Positions 8,752 to 19,112 of a DNA stretch of 64,000 nucleotides are shown here, piece by piece; position 1 is the first letter of the stretch; the number at the start of each line of letters is the position of its first letter. This DNA is from Rugamonas violacea (GTDB lineage Bacteria > Pseudomonadota > Gammaproteobacteria > Burkholderiales > Burkholderiaceae_D). Location of the stretch: contig NZ_JAEMNU010000049.1 in NCBI RefSeq assembly GCF_016461825.1, forward strand, positions 62,604 through 126,603. The letters are read 5' to 3'. The position numbers were made by a program, and so were the translations under genes. The notes under the pieces are model-generated. The model did not search any database. It saw nothing but the letters and a program-made list of their open reading frames with translations, and was not told the origin of the DNA.

Positions 8752-10165
8752 GCTCGTGGCGCGGCCCCTCGGCGACCACCGGGCCGCGCAGTGGAATATG
8801 CACTTCGATGCAGGTGCCGGCGTCGTTGCGGCCACGGCGGATCGCCAGTGTGCCGCCCAGCAGCAAGGCGCGTTCGCGCATCCCCAGCAGGCCGTGCGAC
8901 ATCGGTTTGACGATGGTGTTGGAAGCGATGCCGATGCCGTCGTCAATCACCCGCAGCACCAGTCCCTCCGGGCTGCGGCTCAGGCTGACGCTGACCTTGC
9001 TGGCCTTGGCGTATTTGCGGATGTTGGTCAGCGACTCCTGGACGATGCGGAACAGGGCGATCGACAGGTCGGCCGAGCGGCCCGCCTCGTTCTCGACGTC
9101 GGCGGCGATGTCGGTATCGCAGCGCACCTGGGCCAGGCGGCTGAATTCGTCGCAGTAGCTTTCGATGGCGGCGCACAGGCCGAGGTTGTCGAGCAGGCTG
9201 GGGCGCAGGTTCTCGACGATGCGCCGCTTCATTTCCACCGTTTCGACCAGGGTGGCGCGGGCACGCTTCAGTTGCAACGCCAGTTCGGGCTCGATCTTCT
9301 GCAGTTGCTGGGTGACGGCGGCGATGTCCATGCTGATCGAGGTCAGGTTGGCGCCCATTTCGTCGTGCAGCTCGCGCGACAGGCGCACCTTTTCCTCCTC
9401 GCTGATGCTGATCAAATGGCGCGACAGCACGGATAGCTGTTCGGTGCGCTGCGCCACGGTCGACTCCAGGTTTTCATTCGCGCTCTGCAGCGCGTGCTCG
9501 ACCGCCGCGCGGTTCTGGAAACTGCGCCGCACCAGCTGGTAGAACATGATCAAGACCATGATGGCGATGGCGTTGATGCCCATGCCCAGCATCACGGCTT
9601 TTTGATATTCGTAATAGAAGGCGGCGCTGCGCGCGGCCAGCGTCTCGTTCTGCTCCTGCACCATGATGACCACCAGCAGGCGGATTTCGTCCATGCTGGA
9701 GCGGCCGTCGCTGAGCGTGGCGATCTTGACGATCTCGCTCAGGCCGCCCTCGCGGTAGACGTCCAGCCCCTGCCCCATGATCGACAGCTTGCGCCGCACC
9801 AAGGTGTGCAGCTGGGCCAGGTTCTTCAGTTGCGACGGGCTGTCGGCCAACAGGCGTTCGAGTTCCTTGAACTCGGCCTCGGTGGCGGCGACGGCCGTCT
9901 TGGTCGGCCCCAGATAGGAATCCTTGCCGGAGATGAAGTAGCCGCGCATGCTGCTTTCGGCGTCGAGCACCAGCACGTTGAGGTACTGCAACCGGTCGGC
10001 CACCCGCGAGCTCTGGCTCAGCAGGAAATTGGCCCCCTTCAACGATTGCAGATTGTGAAACAGGCTGATGCCGTTGACAATCAAAATCAGGGCGCAGGTG
10101 ATGCACAAGACGGTCTTGTACAGGGGGAGACGGTGTTGGGGCGCCTGTTCGACGGTGAAATACAT
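8648..10165 (-). CDS. CHASE3-domain NarX/DegS-type sensor histidine kinase
   Basis: A 505-residue protein. A membrane helix near residues 15-35 is followed by a CHASE3 extracellular domain (DAESSMRGYFISGKDSYLGP) up to about residue 175 and a second helix (MLGMGINAIAIMVLIMFYQL). After a coiled-coil comes HisKA_3 with phospho-His in LSRELHDEMGANLTSI and an HATPase_c domain (DDGIGI, GLLGMRERA). The start at 10165 (MYFTVEQAP) is preferred over an upstream TTG. About 45 residues after the ATPase are encoded antisense to the Crp-type gene. Kinases of this type pair with NarL/FixJ regulators, and one is encoded just upstream in transcription order. Confidence 0.9.
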   Translation of the reverse strand: MYFTVEQAPQHRLPLYKTVLCITCALILIVNGISLFHNLQSLKGANFLLSQSSRVADRLQYLNVLVLDAESSMRGYFISGKDSYLGPTKTAVAATEAEFKELERLLADSPSQLKNLAQLHTLVRRKLSIMGQGLDVYREGGLSEIVKIATLSDGRSSMDEIRLLVVIMVQEQNETLAARSAAFYYEYQKAVMLGMGINAIAIMVLIMFYQLVRRSFQNRAAVEHALQSANENLESTVAQRTEQLSVLSRHLISISEEEKVRLSRELHDEMGANLTSISMDIAAVTQQLQKIEPELALQLKRARATLVETVEMKRRIVENLRPSLLDNLGLCAAIESYCDEFSRLAQVRCDTDIAADVENEAGRSADLSIALFRIVQESLTNIRKYAKASKVSVSLSRSPEGLVLRVIDDGIGIASNTIVKPMSHGLLGMRERALLLGGTLAIRRGRNDAGTCIEVHIPLRGPVVAEGPRHELSSVPHPTTGGHIQSSPPYSTLPHIAPDLGGPVQ

Positions 10166-10336
10166 CCGGAATACATCCTTGGCTAGGTTGGGCGGCCTGC
10201 TGAGAGAAGCCGCGCCGGCCAATTATAGACCGTAAGACAAACTGCTGCGCCGCAGCAGCCCTAGCGTGCGCGCCCCTCCCGAGCGCGCGGGTGGCGTCGG
10301 CCCGGCCCGGCCATGGCGGCCCGGCCGATGGTCCAA

Positions 10337-10969
10337 CTAGTCGAGCAGATTGTTTTTCATGGCGTAATAAGTCAGGTCGCTATTCGATTGCAGGCCCATC
10401 TTCTCCATCACGCGGGTGCGGTAGGTGCTGACCGTCTTGATGCTCAACGACAAGGCCACGCCGATGTCGGACACGGTGGCGCCGCGCGCCAAGCGCAGGA
10501 AGACCTGGAATTCGCGGTCCGACAGTTCGGTGTGCAGCGCCGTGTTGGGGTCGCGGTCGAAGCTCTGCGCCAGCAGCTCGCCCACCGTCGAGCTGACATA
10601 GCGCCGGCCCTGGTAGATGGTGCGCACGGCGGTGATCAGCTCGTCGGCCTCGCATTCCTTGTTCAAATAGCCGTTGGCGCCCATCTTGAACAGGTTCAAC
10701 GCGTACTGCTGGGCCGGATAGCCGGACAGTATCAGCACCGGCAAGTCGGGCTGGCCCTGGCGTATGGTGCGCAGGGTGTCGATGCCGCTCTGGTCGGGCA
10801 TGGCGATGTCCAGCAGCAACACGTCGCAGATCTCGCGACGGGCGATGTCGAGCGCTTCGCGCCCCGTGCCGGCTTCGGCCACCACGTCGAAGTCGCCCTC
10901 GGCGGAGAAGATCTGTTTGAATCCGGCTCGGACTATTTGGTGGTCGTCACATATAGCAACGCGTATCAT
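10337..10969 (-). CDS. NarL/FixJ-family response regulator
   Basis: A 210-residue protein. The receiver starts MIRVAICDDH with phospho-Asp at 54 (LLLDIAMPDQSG), followed by LSGYPAQQYA and NGYLNKE. The LuxR-type helix-turn-helix is at about residues 145-205 (LSDREFQVFLRLARGATVSD, SIKTVSTYRTRVMEKMGL). It precedes the CHASE3 kinase with a 171-base gap and is its probable phospho-acceptor. The sequence resembles UvrY/GacA-like regulators, but no target can be named. Confidence 0.92.
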   Translation of the reverse strand: MIRVAICDDHQIVRAGFKQIFSAEGDFDVVAEAGTGREALDIARREICDVLLLDIAMPDQSGIDTLRTIRQGQPDLPVLILSGYPAQQYALNLFKMGANGYLNKECEADELITAVRTIYQGRRYVSSTVGELLAQSFDRDPNTALHTELSDREFQVFLRLARGATVSDIGVALSLSIKTVSTYRTRVMEKMGLQSNSDLTYYAMKNNLLD

Positions 10970-11134
10970 CGTTTTCCCTCGTATTTTCCTGGCATGGGAA
11001 AGCAGTCCGGAACTTCACGCCGTCCTGCATCAGCGTATGCATTTTAGATAACAGTCTAGATATTAAATTAATAAAATTGATATTGCAACAGCAAAAAATT
11101 CACATTTCACGGCGCCCGCGGCGGCCGCCGGACG
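10970..11134. promoter_or_regulatory. AT-rich upstream region of the NarL-type regulator gene
   Basis: The stretch 11040-11105 is markedly AT-rich (TAGATATTAAATTAATAAAA) compared with the GC-rich surroundings. It precedes the leftward regulator gene, so it probably contains its promoter or an IHF/H-NS-type binding site. No exact element could be fixed. Confidence 0.35.
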
Positions 11135-11161
11135 AAAAAAAAAGGCGCCCGGCGCGCCTTT
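11135..11161 (-). terminator. Rho-independent terminator after merR
   Basis: On the minus strand AAGGCGC-GCCGG-GCGCCTT forms a 7-base-pair stem followed by a run of nine T. It lies 20 bases after the stop of the merR-type gene and closes the long leftward translation-gene block. Confidence 0.85.
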
Positions 11162-11180
11162 CGCAGGGACCCCGCCGCGG

Positions 11181-11600
11181 CTACTTGAGCAGGCCGAGGA
11201 TCGTCAGCAGTTCGCTGCGGATCATCTCGCGGTCCAAGGGCGGCAAGGCGGGCTCGGCCAGCAGCGCCGCGCGCTCCGTGCCGGCCGCGCCATCATACTC
11301 CGCTTGCGCCGGATCGTACGCACGGCTGTCGAGTTTATTCCGCGCGCCGCTGATGGTGAAGCCCTGCTCGTACAGCAGTTCGCGGATGCGGCGGATCAGC
11401 AGCACCTCGTGGTGCTGGTAGTAGCGCCGGTTGCCGCGCCGCTTGACCGGCTTGAGCTGGGTGAACTCCTGCTCCCAGTAACGCAGCACATGCGGCTTCA
11501 CGCCGCACAGCTCGCTCACTTCCCCGATCGTGAAATAGCGCTTGGCCGGTATCGGCGGCAGGACGACGAGTTCAGTTTTACCGATGCGATCGTTCATCAC
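11181..11600 (-). CDS. MerR-family transcriptional regulator
   Basis: A 139-residue protein. The N-terminal MerR winged helix is at about residues 20-90 (RYFTIGEVSELCGVKPHVLR, YWEQEF, NRRYYQHHEVLLIRRIRELL). The C-terminus is short and has no metal-binding cysteines, so it is not a metal sensor. A MerR-type gene at this place, directly after ihfA, is a conserved feature of many proteobacteria. It starts 20 bases after the ihfA stop. Target and effector are unknown. Confidence 0.9.
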   Translation of the reverse strand: MMNDRIGKTELVVLPPIPAKRYFTIGEVSELCGVKPHVLRYWEQEFTQLKPVKRRGNRRYYQHHEVLLIRRIRELLYEQGFTISGARNKLDSRAYDPAQAEYDGAAGTERAALLAEPALPPLDREMIRSELLTILGLLK

Positions 11601-11620
11601 GGGTCATGTCCCAGTCAGGC

Positions 11621-11980
11621 TCAGGCTGCGCGCGCCAGCGGATTAGTCTCTTCGACCATGCCCTTCAACTTCTGGCTGGCGTGGAAGGTCACGACGCGGC
11701 GCGCCGTGATGGGGATCTCTTCGCCGGTCTTGGGGTTGCGGCCGGGCCGCTGCGGCTTGTCGCGCAGCTGGAAATTGCCGAAGCCGGACAACTTGACCGC
11801 CTCGCCCCGTTCGAGCGCATTGCGGATCTCGTCGAAGAAGGTCTCGACCATGTCCTTCGCCTCGCGCTTGTTCAAGCCGACCTGTTCGAACAACAGCTCG
11901 GCCAGCTCGGCCTTGGTGAGCGTCGGCAAATCTTTTTCCGCTTCCTGGCGTACCTTGGCCACCAGCATGGCGCGATGCAA
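11621..11980 (-). CDS. ihfA: Integration host factor subunit alpha
   Basis: The HU/IHF fold follows [20 protein letters not shown], with [40 protein letters not shown] and [16 protein letters not shown]. The Pro-bearing arm [11 protein letters not shown] is the one that intercalates in DNA. IHF alpha pairs with IHF beta and bends DNA. The frame from ATG 11980 gives 119 residues, longer than the usual 95-110. A TTG at 11929 (MPTLTKAE) would give a standard N-terminus, with AGGA 12-16 bases upstream. The start is therefore uncertain. Location after pheT is the classic one. Confidence 0.93.
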   Translation of the reverse strand: MHRAMLVAKVRQEAEKDLPTLTKAELAELLFEQVGLNKREAKDMVETFFDEIRNALERGEAVKLSGFGNFQLRDKPQRPGRNPKTGEEIPITARRVVTFHASQKLKGMVEETNPLARAA

Positions 11981-12064
11981 ATCGGCGGCCAGGGCGGATT
12001 GGAGTACGGCGGAATCAACGTCGTTATTATTAATTTTCCTGCCCTGCCTTCTCTAAGAACGATT

Positions 12065-12085
12065 GAGTCCGGCCGCGCCGGACTC
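12065..12085. other. Hairpin between pheT and ihfA
   Basis: GAGTCCGGC-CGC-GCCGGACTC is a perfect 9-base-pair stem with a 3-base loop in the 149-base pheT-ihfA spacer. It has no T-run, so it may be an RNA processing or stability element rather than a terminator. Confidence 0.45.
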
Positions 12086-12129
12086 CAGAGTGGTACCGAT
12101 ATTGCTCCCTGCCAACGCCGAGGCGCCGC

Positions 12130-14556
12130 TCAGGAGCGCAGTTTGGCGCCGTCGATTTGCTTGGTCGCGTCGGCCAAAGCGGCCATCACGAGGTCGACGA
12201 CATCGTCCTGCAAGGTGTTTTGAGTATCTTGCAAGCTAAAGCGGAAAGCAAGCGATTTTTCGTCCGCCTCCAGTCCTTTTCCACGATATTCATCAAACAA
12301 AACAATGGCTTGCACAATTTTGCCTTGCGGAATCGATTGCGCCGCGGCATGGAAAGCGTCCAGCAAAGCCTGCGCCGGCACGGCCTGCTTGAGCACCACC
12401 GCCAAGTCGCGGGTGGCGCCGGGAAACTTGGAGATTTCCTCGTATTTTGGCACGATTCGTTGCTGAGTGGCAACCGCATCGACCTCGAACACGACCGGCG
12501 CCAGCGGCAGGTCGTATTTTTGTTGCCAGCGCGGGTGCAGCTCGCCGATGAAGCCGATCGCCTTGCCGTCCAGCTCGACGCTGGCCGAGCGGCCCGGGTG
12601 CAGCGCCGGGTGGGCGGTTTTGACGAAGCGCAGCTGGCGCGGCGCGAACAGCGCCTCCAGGTCGGCCTTCAGGTCGAAGAAGTCGACGTTGCGGGCGGCC
12701 TGGCCCCATTGCTCGTCGGCCGCGCCGCCGTAGGCCATCGCGGCGACGCGCTTGGGCTGGTGGTAGCCGGCCACGGTCAACGGGCCGTCGGCCACGCCGG
12801 CGTCGCGCTGGTAGATGGCGCCGATCTCGAAGACGCGGACCCGGTTGCTCTTGCGGTTCAGGTTGTAGCGCACATTGGCCAGCAGGCTGCCGACCAGGGT
12901 CGAGCGCATCACGCCCATCTGGCTGGCGATCGGGTTCTGCAGCTTGATCGGCGCGGCGTTGTCGGCGAAGTCCTGCTCCCAGACCGTCTCGACGAAGCTC
13001 ATGTTGACCACTTCCTGGAAGCCCAGGTCGGCCAGCTGGTGGCGCACGGCGAACAGCGAACGGGTGTTTTCCGGCGCCAGGATCATGCTGTTGGCGGCCA
13101 CCGGCGCCACCGTCGGGATGTTCTCGAAGCCGTAGACGCGGGCCACTTCCTCGATCAGGTCTTCCTCGATTTCGATGTCGAAGCGGTAGCTCGGCGCGGT
13201 CACCGAGAACACGCCCGCTTCCAGCGTGAACGGCAGCGCCAGACGGGTGAAGATGTCGGCGATGACGGCGTCGCTCAGCACCACGCCGATGACCTTCTGG
13301 GCGCGGGCGGTGCGCAGCTTGACCGGGGCGCGCTGCGGCAGGTTGACGACATGGTCGTCGACCGGGCCGACCTGGGTCTGCGGCGTGCCGCAGATCTCGA
13401 CGATCAGCGCGGTGATGCGCTCGATGTGCTCGACCGTGGTGGCGTAGTCGACGCCGCGCTCGAAGCGGTGCGCCGCGTCGGTCGAGAAGTTGAAGCGGCG
13501 GGCGCGGCCCTGGATGGCGCTGGGCCACCAGAACGCCGCTTCCAGGTAAATGCTGTCGGTGTCCAGCGAGACGGCGCTGGCGTCGCCGCCCATGATGCCG
13601 GCCAGCGACTCGATTTCCTTGTCGTCGGCGATCACGCCGACCCAGTCGTCGACGGCGACGGTGTTGCCGTTCAACAGCTTGAGCGATTCACCGGCCTTGC
13701 CCCAGCGCACATTCAAGCCGCCGTGGATTTTCGCTAAATCGAACACGTGGCTGGGACGGCCCAGTTCCAGCATGACGTAGTTGGAGATGTCGACCAGGGC
13801 CGACAGCGAACGCTGGCCGCTGCGCTCGAGGCGCTGCTTCATCCAGTCCGGCGTCGCCGCCTTGGCGTTCAGGTTGCGGATGACGCGGCCGGAGAAACGG
13901 CCGCACAGGTCCGGCGCCGACACCTTGACCGGCAACACTTCGGCGCTGTTGACGGCCACCGTGCGGTATTGCGGCTGGTGCAGCGGGGTGCCGGTCAGCG
14001 CCGACACTTCGCGCGCCACGCCCAGCACGGACAGGCAATCGGCCTTGTTCGGCGTCAGCTTGATGGTGAATTTCAGGTCGTTGAGGGCGTAGTAGTCGCG
14101 GAAATTCTGGCCGACGGGGGCGTCGTCCGGCAATTCCAGCAGGCCGGCGTTCTCTTCAGACAGCTTCAGCTCGCGCGCCGAACACAGCATGCCCTGCGAC
14201 TCGACGCCGCGCAGCTGGCCGACCTTGATCTCGAAGGGCTTGCCGTCGGCGCCGGGCGGCAGGATGGCGCCGGCCATGGCGCAGACCACCTTCAGGCCCG
14301 GGCGCACATTGGGCGCGCCGCAGACGATGTTGAGCAGGGTGCCGGTGCCGACGTCGACCTGGCAAACGTTCAGGCGGTCGGCGTTGGGATGCTTGTTCAT
14401 CTCGCGCACCAGGCCGACGACGACGTTGGAAAATGGCGGCGCGACCGCTTCGACCTCTTCGACCTCGAGGCCGGACATCGTCAGCAGATGGGCCAGCTCG
14501 TCCGAAGTCATCTTCGGATCGACCATGGTACGGAGCCAGTTTTCGGAAAATTGCAT
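12130..14556 (-). CDS. pheT: Phenylalanine-tRNA ligase beta subunit
   Basis: An 808-residue protein, the usual full length. An N-terminal tRNA-binding OB domain spans about residues 38-150 ([29 protein letters not shown]). B3/B4 editing and B5 domains follow ([20 protein letters not shown]), then the core catalytic-like domain and a C-terminal FDX-ACB domain ([18 protein letters not shown]). The start at 14556 (MQFSENWL) was chosen over an upstream TTG two codons earlier. With PheS it forms the alpha2-beta2 enzyme that charges tRNA-Phe in the cytoplasm. It is encoded directly after pheS. Confidence 0.97.
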   Translation of the reverse strand: MQFSENWLRTMVDPKMTSDELAHLLTMSGLEVEEVEAVAPPFSNVVVGLVREMNKHPNADRLNVCQVDVGTGTLLNIVCGAPNVRPGLKVVCAMAGAILPPGADGKPFEIKVGQLRGVESQGMLCSARELKLSEENAGLLELPDDAPVGQNFRDYYALNDLKFTIKLTPNKADCLSVLGVAREVSALTGTPLHQPQYRTVAVNSAEVLPVKVSAPDLCGRFSGRVIRNLNAKAATPDWMKQRLERSGQRSLSALVDISNYVMLELGRPSHVFDLAKIHGGLNVRWGKAGESLKLLNGNTVAVDDWVGVIADDKEIESLAGIMGGDASAVSLDTDSIYLEAAFWWPSAIQGRARRFNFSTDAAHRFERGVDYATTVEHIERITALIVEICGTPQTQVGPVDDHVVNLPQRAPVKLRTARAQKVIGVVLSDAVIADIFTRLALPFTLEAGVFSVTAPSYRFDIEIEEDLIEEVARVYGFENIPTVAPVAANSMILAPENTRSLFAVRHQLADLGFQEVVNMSFVETVWEQDFADNAAPIKLQNPIASQMGVMRSTLVGSLLANVRYNLNRKSNRVRVFEIGAIYQRDAGVADGPLTVAGYHQPKRVAAMAYGGAADEQWGQAARNVDFFDLKADLEALFAPRQLRFVKTAHPALHPGRSASVELDGKAIGFIGELHPRWQQKYDLPLAPVVFEVDAVATQQRIVPKYEEISKFPGATRDLAVVLKQAVPAQALLDAFHAAAQSIPQGKIVQAIVLFDEYRGKGLEADEKSLAFRFSLQDTQNTLQDDVVDLVMAALADATKQIDGAKLRS

Positions 14557-14650
14557 AATCAAGCCTTCAAAGATTGTCCAAGGCGGGAGCGCGTGGCGCT
14601 CGACCGCACAGTTGTATCAAGGAGTTAACCTCAACGATCTAAACCGTTTT

Positions 14651-15670
14651 TTAGTTGAACTGCTTCAGGAAGCGCAGGTCGCCCTCGTAGAACAGGCGCA
14701 GGTCGCTGATGCCGTAGCGCAGCATGGTCAGCCGCTCGAGGCCGGAGCCGAAGGCGAAACCGATGAAGCGCTCGGGATCGAGGCCGAAGTTGCGCACCAC
14801 GCTGGGGTGCACCTGGCCGGAGCCGGACACTTCCAGCCAGCGGCCCTTGAGCGGACCGGAGCCGAAGGCGATGTCGATCTCGGCCGACGGTTCGGTGAAC
14901 GGGAAATAGGACGGGCGGAAGCGCACCTGCAGGTCGTCGGTCTCGAAGAAGGCCTTGACGAAGTTCAGGTAGACGCCCTTCAGGTCGGCGAAGCTGATGT
15001 CCTCGGCGATCCACAGGCCCTCGACCTGGTGGAACATCGGCGAGTGGGTGGCGTCGCTGTCGACGCGGTAGGTGCGGCCGGGCGCGATCACCTTGATCGG
15101 CGGCGTGTGGCTGCGCGCGTAGCGCACCTGCATCGGGCTGGTGTGGGTGCGCAGCAGCAGCGGCTTGCCGTCGCTGTCGTCGCCCTCGATGTAGAAGGTG
15201 TCCTGCATCGAACGGGCGGGATGGTTTTCCGGGCTGTTGAGCGCCGTGAAGTTGGTCCAGTCGTTCTCGATTTCGGGGCCGTCGGCCACGTCGAAACCGA
15301 TCGAGCGGAAGATCTCTTCGACCCGTTCCCAGGTACGCATCACCGGGTGCAGTCCGCCGCCGGCGCGGCCGCGGCCTGGCAGCGAGACGTCGATCGCCTC
15401 GGCGTTCAAACGGGTTTGCATCTGGGCGTCGGCCAGCGCGTCGCGCCGGGCCGTCAACGCCGCTTCGATCTGCCCTTTGGCGGCGTTGATCAGGGCGCCC
15501 TGCGCCTTGCGCTGTTCCGGGTCGAGCTTGCCCAGACCCTTCATCAATTCGGTGATCTGGCCGGTCTTGCCCAGGTATTTGGCTTTGGCGTTTTCCAGTG
15601 CGGCGGCGTCATCTTGCGCGGCCATGAAGTCCTGCACTGCGGAGGCGACGAGTTGTTCCAGGGAGTCCAT
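14651..15670 (-). CDS. pheS: Phenylalanine-tRNA ligase alpha subunit
   Basis: A 339-residue protein. An N-terminal coiled-coil (about residues 1-90) recognises tRNA. The class II catalytic core follows, with motif 1 around [14 protein letters not shown], motif 2 (FHQVEGLWI) and motif 3 ([18 protein letters not shown]). It is the catalytic subunit, binding Phe and ATP. It is preceded by a terminator-like hairpin that separates it from rplT, so its expression may depend on read-through. Confidence 0.97.
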   Translation of the reverse strand: MDSLEQLVASAVQDFMAAQDDAAALENAKAKYLGKTGQITELMKGLGKLDPEQRKAQGALINAAKGQIEAALTARRDALADAQMQTRLNAEAIDVSLPGRGRAGGGLHPVMRTWERVEEIFRSIGFDVADGPEIENDWTNFTALNSPENHPARSMQDTFYIEGDDSDGKPLLLRTHTSPMQVRYARSHTPPIKVIAPGRTYRVDSDATHSPMFHQVEGLWIAEDISFADLKGVYLNFVKAFFETDDLQVRFRPSYFPFTEPSAEIDIAFGSGPLKGRWLEVSGSGQVHPSVVRNFGLDPERFIGFAFGSGLERLTMLRYGISDLRLFYEGDLRFLKQFN

Positions 15671-15691
15671 GCGTTTTTGTTTTCCTCAATC

Positions 15692-15728
15692 AAAAACGGG
15701 GCACAGGTATACACCTCTGCCCCGTTCT
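15692..15728 (-). terminator. Terminator or attenuator between rplT and pheS
   Basis: AACGGGGCA and TGCCCCGTT pair (9 base pairs, 15695-15726), with an inner AGGT/ACCT stem. On the minus strand the hairpin is followed by TTTTTG. It sits where many bacteria have the pheST attenuator, but no Phe-rich leader peptide is visible between rplT and the hairpin. Confidence 0.65.
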
Positions 15729-15768
15729 TTTAGTCACCACCCGAAGGCGGCGCTGACAAAATCAATGC

Positions 15769-16128
15769 TTACGCAGCGATTTTTGCTTTCACAGCGTTGA
15801 CAATCGCAGCGAACGCTGGCTTGTCCATCACTGCCATATCGGCCAGGACTTTACGGTCCAGTTCGATCGAAGCTTTTTTCAGACCGTTCATGAATACGCT
15901 GTACGTCACGCCATGCTCACGGGAAGCGGCGTTGATACGGGCGATCCACAGGCGGCGGAAGACGCGCTTCTTGTTACGACGGTCGCGGTAAGCGTATTGA
16001 CCAGCGCGCATGACTGCTTGCTTGGCAACACGGTATACCTTACTGCGACGACCGCGGTAACCCTTGGCCATGTTTAATACTTTTTTATGACGGGCACGAG
16101 CTGTAACCCCACGTTTTACTCTAGGCAT
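15769..16128 (-). CDS. rplT: 50S ribosomal protein L20
   Basis: A 119-residue protein, standard length, very basic. It begins [20 protein letters not shown], followed by [20 protein letters not shown], the L20 signature region, and ends with a globular domain that in enterobacteria represses the rpmI-rplT mRNA. It binds 23S rRNA early in 50S assembly. It lies 20 bases after rpmI. Confidence 0.98.
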   Translation of the reverse strand: MPRVKRGVTARARHKKVLNMAKGYRGRRSKVYRVAKQAVMRAGQYAYRDRRNKKRVFRRLWIARINAASREHGVTYSVFMNGLKKASIELDRKVLADMAVMDKPAFAAIVNAVKAKIAA

Positions 16129-16148
16129 AGTAACTCCTTAGTGTGAGA

Positions 16149-16346
16149 TTAAGCGGTTGGCATCATGCGCATGACGGATTTCACGTCAGCCGCATCAACG
16201 TTCGTGATACCGCGCAGTTGGCGCTTCGACTTGGTGGTTTTCTTGGTCAGAATGTGGCGCTTGAAAGCGTGACCACTCTTAACAGTTCCACCCGGACGCA
16301 CGCGAAAACGTTTTTTCGCGGAGCTTTTGGTCTTCATTTTTGGCAT
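16149..16346 (-). CDS. rpmI: 50S ribosomal protein L35
   Basis: A 65-residue protein, [20 protein letters not shown] then [20 protein letters not shown], the complete L35 signature. The start at 16346 is certain from homology. The upstream in-frame ATG at 16376 lies in the leader hairpin and is spurious. It is followed immediately by rplT. Confidence 0.98.
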   Translation of the reverse strand: MPKMKTKSSAKKRFRVRPGGTVKSGHAFKRHILTKKTTKSKRQLRGITNVDAADVKSVMRMMPTA

Positions 16347-16477
16347 AGCAATCTGCCCTTTTACGGGCAGCTCCATTTATAAACAGGATTGCAGGTGGCA
16401 ACACGACGTCGCGCTTAGATGCCTGCTTTCACATGTTTTGCAGCGGATGCGAGTCCGCTACAGTGCAACAGCCGGAC
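16347..16477 (-). promoter_or_regulatory. Structured leader of the rpmI-rplT transcript
   Basis: Downstream of a TATAAT box the leader has two stems: AGCGGA/TCCGCT (16442-16459) and CTGCCC-GTAAAA-GGGCAG (16353-16370), the second ending 7 bases before the rpmI start. Structured rpmI leaders that bind L20 are known in other bacteria. That this one does so is inference. Confidence 0.5.
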
Positions 16478-16483
16478 ATTATA
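16478..16483 (-). promoter_or_regulatory. Candidate internal promoter (TATAAT) for rpmI-rplT
   Basis: A perfect TATAAT on the minus strand, 131 bases before the rpmI start and just after an infC-end terminator. A clear minus-35 box is not obvious at 17-base spacing. Confidence 0.5.
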
Positions 16484-16514
16484 GACCAACTGCCGCAATT
16501 CTGCACTGGAAAAG

Positions 16515-16538
16515 CGGCGGGCGCCAAGAATGGCGCCC
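16515..16538 (-). terminator. Terminator-like hairpin after infC
   Basis: On the minus strand GGGCGCCA-TTCT-TGGCGCCC (8 base pairs) begins 28 bases after the infC stop and is followed by GCCGCTTTTCC. The weak T-run suggests partial termination. Confidence 0.5.
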
Positions 16539-16565
16539 AGCCCGGCAGTTCACAGTTCGAACGAC

Positions 16566-17087
16566 TTACTTTTTCTTCTTGGGCGACAGGACCATGATCA
16601 TCTGACGGCCTTCCATCTTCGGGAACTGCTCGACCTGGCCGTACGGCTCCAGATCGGCCTTCAGACGTTCCAGCATGCGGAAACCAATATCCTGGTGCGC
16701 CATTTCACGACCGCGGAAACGCAGCGTGATCTTGGTTTTGTCGCCTTCATCGAGGAACTTGATGAGGTTACGCAGCTTGATATTGTAGTCGCCGTCATCG
16801 GTGCCCGGACGGAACTTGACTTCCTTCACGGCGATGATCTTCTGCTTCAATTTCGCTTCGTGAGCCTTCTTCTGCTCCGAATACTTGAATTTGCCGTAGT
16901 CCATCAAACGGCAGACCGGTGGTTGCGCGGTAGGCGCGATTTCCACCAGGTCGACGTTTGCCTCTTCCGCCAGGCGGAAGGCTTCGGCCAAAGTCACGAT
17001 ACCGAGAGCCTCGTTATCGACCCCACTTAAACGCATTTCAGGGGCAGTGATTTCGCCATTGATGCGATGCGACTTGTCAGTAGCTAT
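16566..17087 (-). CDS. infC: Translation initiation factor IF-3 (ATA start codon)
   Basis: A 173-residue protein. The N-terminal domain [15 protein letters not shown] to [20 protein letters not shown], linker [18 protein letters not shown], and C-terminal domain [20 protein letters not shown] to [16 protein letters not shown] are all present. The first ATG-initiated frame (17036) would remove the conserved SHRINGEI part. An in-frame ATA at 17087, 5 bases after AAGGAA, restores it. In E. coli infC starts with AUU, and IF-3 discriminates against such codons to control itself. An ATA start suggests the same autoregulation here. It follows thrS by 50 bases. Confidence 0.96.
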   Translation of the reverse strand: MATDKSHRINGEITAPEMRLSGVDNEALGIVTLAEAFRLAEEANVDLVEIAPTAQPPVCRLMDYGKFKYSEQKKAHEAKLKQKIIAVKEVKFRPGTDDGDYNIKLRNLIKFLDEGDKTKITLRFRGREMAHQDIGFRMLERLKADLEPYGQVEQFPKMEGRQMIMVLSPKKKK

Positions 17088-17137
17088 GGTGTTTCCTTTT
17101 AAAATCTAATGAATGAGCCATGCTGCGAGTCACCTCG

Positions 17138-19045
17138 TCAGGCTTTGTTTGCGACGTCTTGTTGGAGTCGTTCCACCAGGGCCTCGATGGACATTACGCC
17201 CAGATCGAGATTGCCCCGTGCCCGCACGGCCACGGTGTTGGCATCCCGTTCTTTATCGCCCACCACTAGAATGTAGGGCAGTTTTTGTACGGAATGTTCG
17301 CGTATTTTATACGTTATCTTCTCGTTGCGCAAATCGGTCTGCACGCGGAACCCGCATTGGCGCAGCTTTTGCGCCACTTGTTGCACATATTCGGCCTGCG
17401 CGTCGGAGATGTTCAGCACCGAGATCTGCACCGGCGCCAACCACATCGGCAGAGCGCCGGCATGGTTCTCGATCAGGATGCCGATGAAGCGCTCGAGCGA
17501 GCCGACGATGGCCCGGTGCAGCATGACCGGCACCTTGCGGGTGTTGTCAATCGCCACATATTCGGCGCCCAGACGGCCCGGCATGGAGAAGTCGACCTGC
17601 ATCGTGCCGACCTGCCAAGGGCGGCCCAGCGAATCCTTCAGGTGGTACTCGATCTTCGGACCATAGAAGGCGCCCTCGCCCGGCAGCTCGGTCCAGCTGA
17701 CGCCACAGGCGCGCAGCGCCGAACGCAGCGATTCCTCGGCCAGGTCCCACACCTCGTCGGAGCCGATGCGGTTGTCCGGACGCAGCGCCAGCTTGACGTC
17801 GATGTTCTCGAAACCGAAATCGTCGTACACCTCCATCGCCTGGGCGTGGAAGGCGGTCACTTCGGCCTCGACCTGCTCTTCGGTGCAGAAGATGTGGCCG
17901 TCGTCCTGGGTGAAGCCGCGCACGCGCATGATGCCGTGCAGCGCGCCGGACGGCTCGTTGCGGTGGCACTGGCCGAACTCGCCGAAGCGCAGCGGCAGGT
18001 CGCGGTAGCTCTTCATGCCGGAGTTGTAGATCTGCACGTGGCCCGGGCAGTTCATCGGCTTCAGCGCGTAGGAACGGTTCTCCGACTCGGTGGAGAACAT
18101 GTTCTCGCGGTAGTTTTCCCAGTGGCCGGTCTTCTCCCACAGCGTGCGGTCGAGGATCTGCGGCGCCTTCACTTCCTGGTAACCGTTGACCTGGTACTTA
18201 TGGCGCATGTATTGCTCGACGGCCTGCCAGATGGCCCAGCCCTTCGGGTGCCAGAACACCAGGCCCGGCGCCTCGTCCTGGAAGTGGAAGAAGTCGAGCT
18301 GTTTGCCCAGCTTGCGGTGGTCGCGCTTCTCGGCTTCCTCCAGCACGTGCAGGTATTGCTCCTGATCTTCCTTCTTGGCCCAGGCGGTGCCGTAGACGCG
18401 CTGCAGCATCTCGTTCTTGTTGTCGCCGCGCCAGTAGGCGCCGGCCAGCTTCATCAGCTTGAACACTTTCAGCTTGCCGGTCGACGGCACGTGGGGACCA
18501 CGGCACAGGTCGGTGAAATTGCCTTCGCTATACAGCGAGACATCCTGGTCGGCCGGGATAGATTCGATGATCTCGGCCTTGTAGGCTTCGCCGATGGACT
18601 TGAAGTAGGCGACGGCCTCGTCGCGCGGCAGCACCTTGCGGGTGACTTGCTCGTCCTTCTTGGCCAGCTCGGTCATTTTCTTTTCGATCAACACCAGATC
18701 GTCCGGCGTGAACGGGCGCTTGTACGAGAAGTCGTAGTAGAAACCGTTTTCGATCACCGGGCCGATGGTCACTTGCGCCTCGGGGAACAATTCCTTGACG
18801 GCGTGGGCCAGCAAGTGGGCGGTCGAGTGACGAATCACTTCCAGACCGTCGGCGTCCTTGTCGGTGATGATGGCCAGATCGGAATCTTTTTCGATCAGGA
18901 AGGAGGTATCAACCAGCTTGCCGTCGACCTTGCCGGCCAAGGCGGCCTTGGCCAGGCCGGTGCCGATGCTGGCCGCCACTTGCGCGACGGTGACGGGGCC
19001 GTCGAATTCACGGGCGGAGCCATCTGGAAGGCGGACTGAAAGCAT
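17138..19045 (-). CDS. thrS: Threonine-tRNA ligase
   Basis: A 635-residue protein, standard length. TGS domain (about residues 1-60), editing domain with [19 protein letters not shown], class II core with the zinc-site Cys in [14 protein letters not shown] and motif 2 [20 protein letters not shown], and a C-terminal anticodon-binding domain ([20 protein letters not shown]). The start at 19045 (MLSVRLPDG) has GGAG 8 bases upstream. An ATG 12 bases earlier overlaps that site. It charges tRNA-Thr. It lies between the tRNA-Val genes and infC. Confidence 0.97.
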   Translation of the reverse strand: MLSVRLPDGSAREFDGPVTVAQVAASIGTGLAKAALAGKVDGKLVDTSFLIEKDSDLAIITDKDADGLEVIRHSTAHLLAHAVKELFPEAQVTIGPVIENGFYYDFSYKRPFTPDDLVLIEKKMTELAKKDEQVTRKVLPRDEAVAYFKSIGEAYKAEIIESIPADQDVSLYSEGNFTDLCRGPHVPSTGKLKVFKLMKLAGAYWRGDNKNEMLQRVYGTAWAKKEDQEQYLHVLEEAEKRDHRKLGKQLDFFHFQDEAPGLVFWHPKGWAIWQAVEQYMRHKYQVNGYQEVKAPQILDRTLWEKTGHWENYRENMFSTESENRSYALKPMNCPGHVQIYNSGMKSYRDLPLRFGEFGQCHRNEPSGALHGIMRVRGFTQDDGHIFCTEEQVEAEVTAFHAQAMEVYDDFGFENIDVKLALRPDNRIGSDEVWDLAEESLRSALRACGVSWTELPGEGAFYGPKIEYHLKDSLGRPWQVGTMQVDFSMPGRLGAEYVAIDNTRKVPVMLHRAIVGSLERFIGILIENHAGALPMWLAPVQISVLNISDAQAEYVQQVAQKLRQCGFRVQTDLRNEKITYKIREHSVQKLPYILVVGDKERDANTVAVRARGNLDLGVMSIEALVERLQQDVANKA

Positions 19046-19112
19046 ATTGATCTCCATAGTGGCGCGGACGCCGGTAATTGGTACAAAAAAGTTTACAACG
19101 AAAATGCGGACG

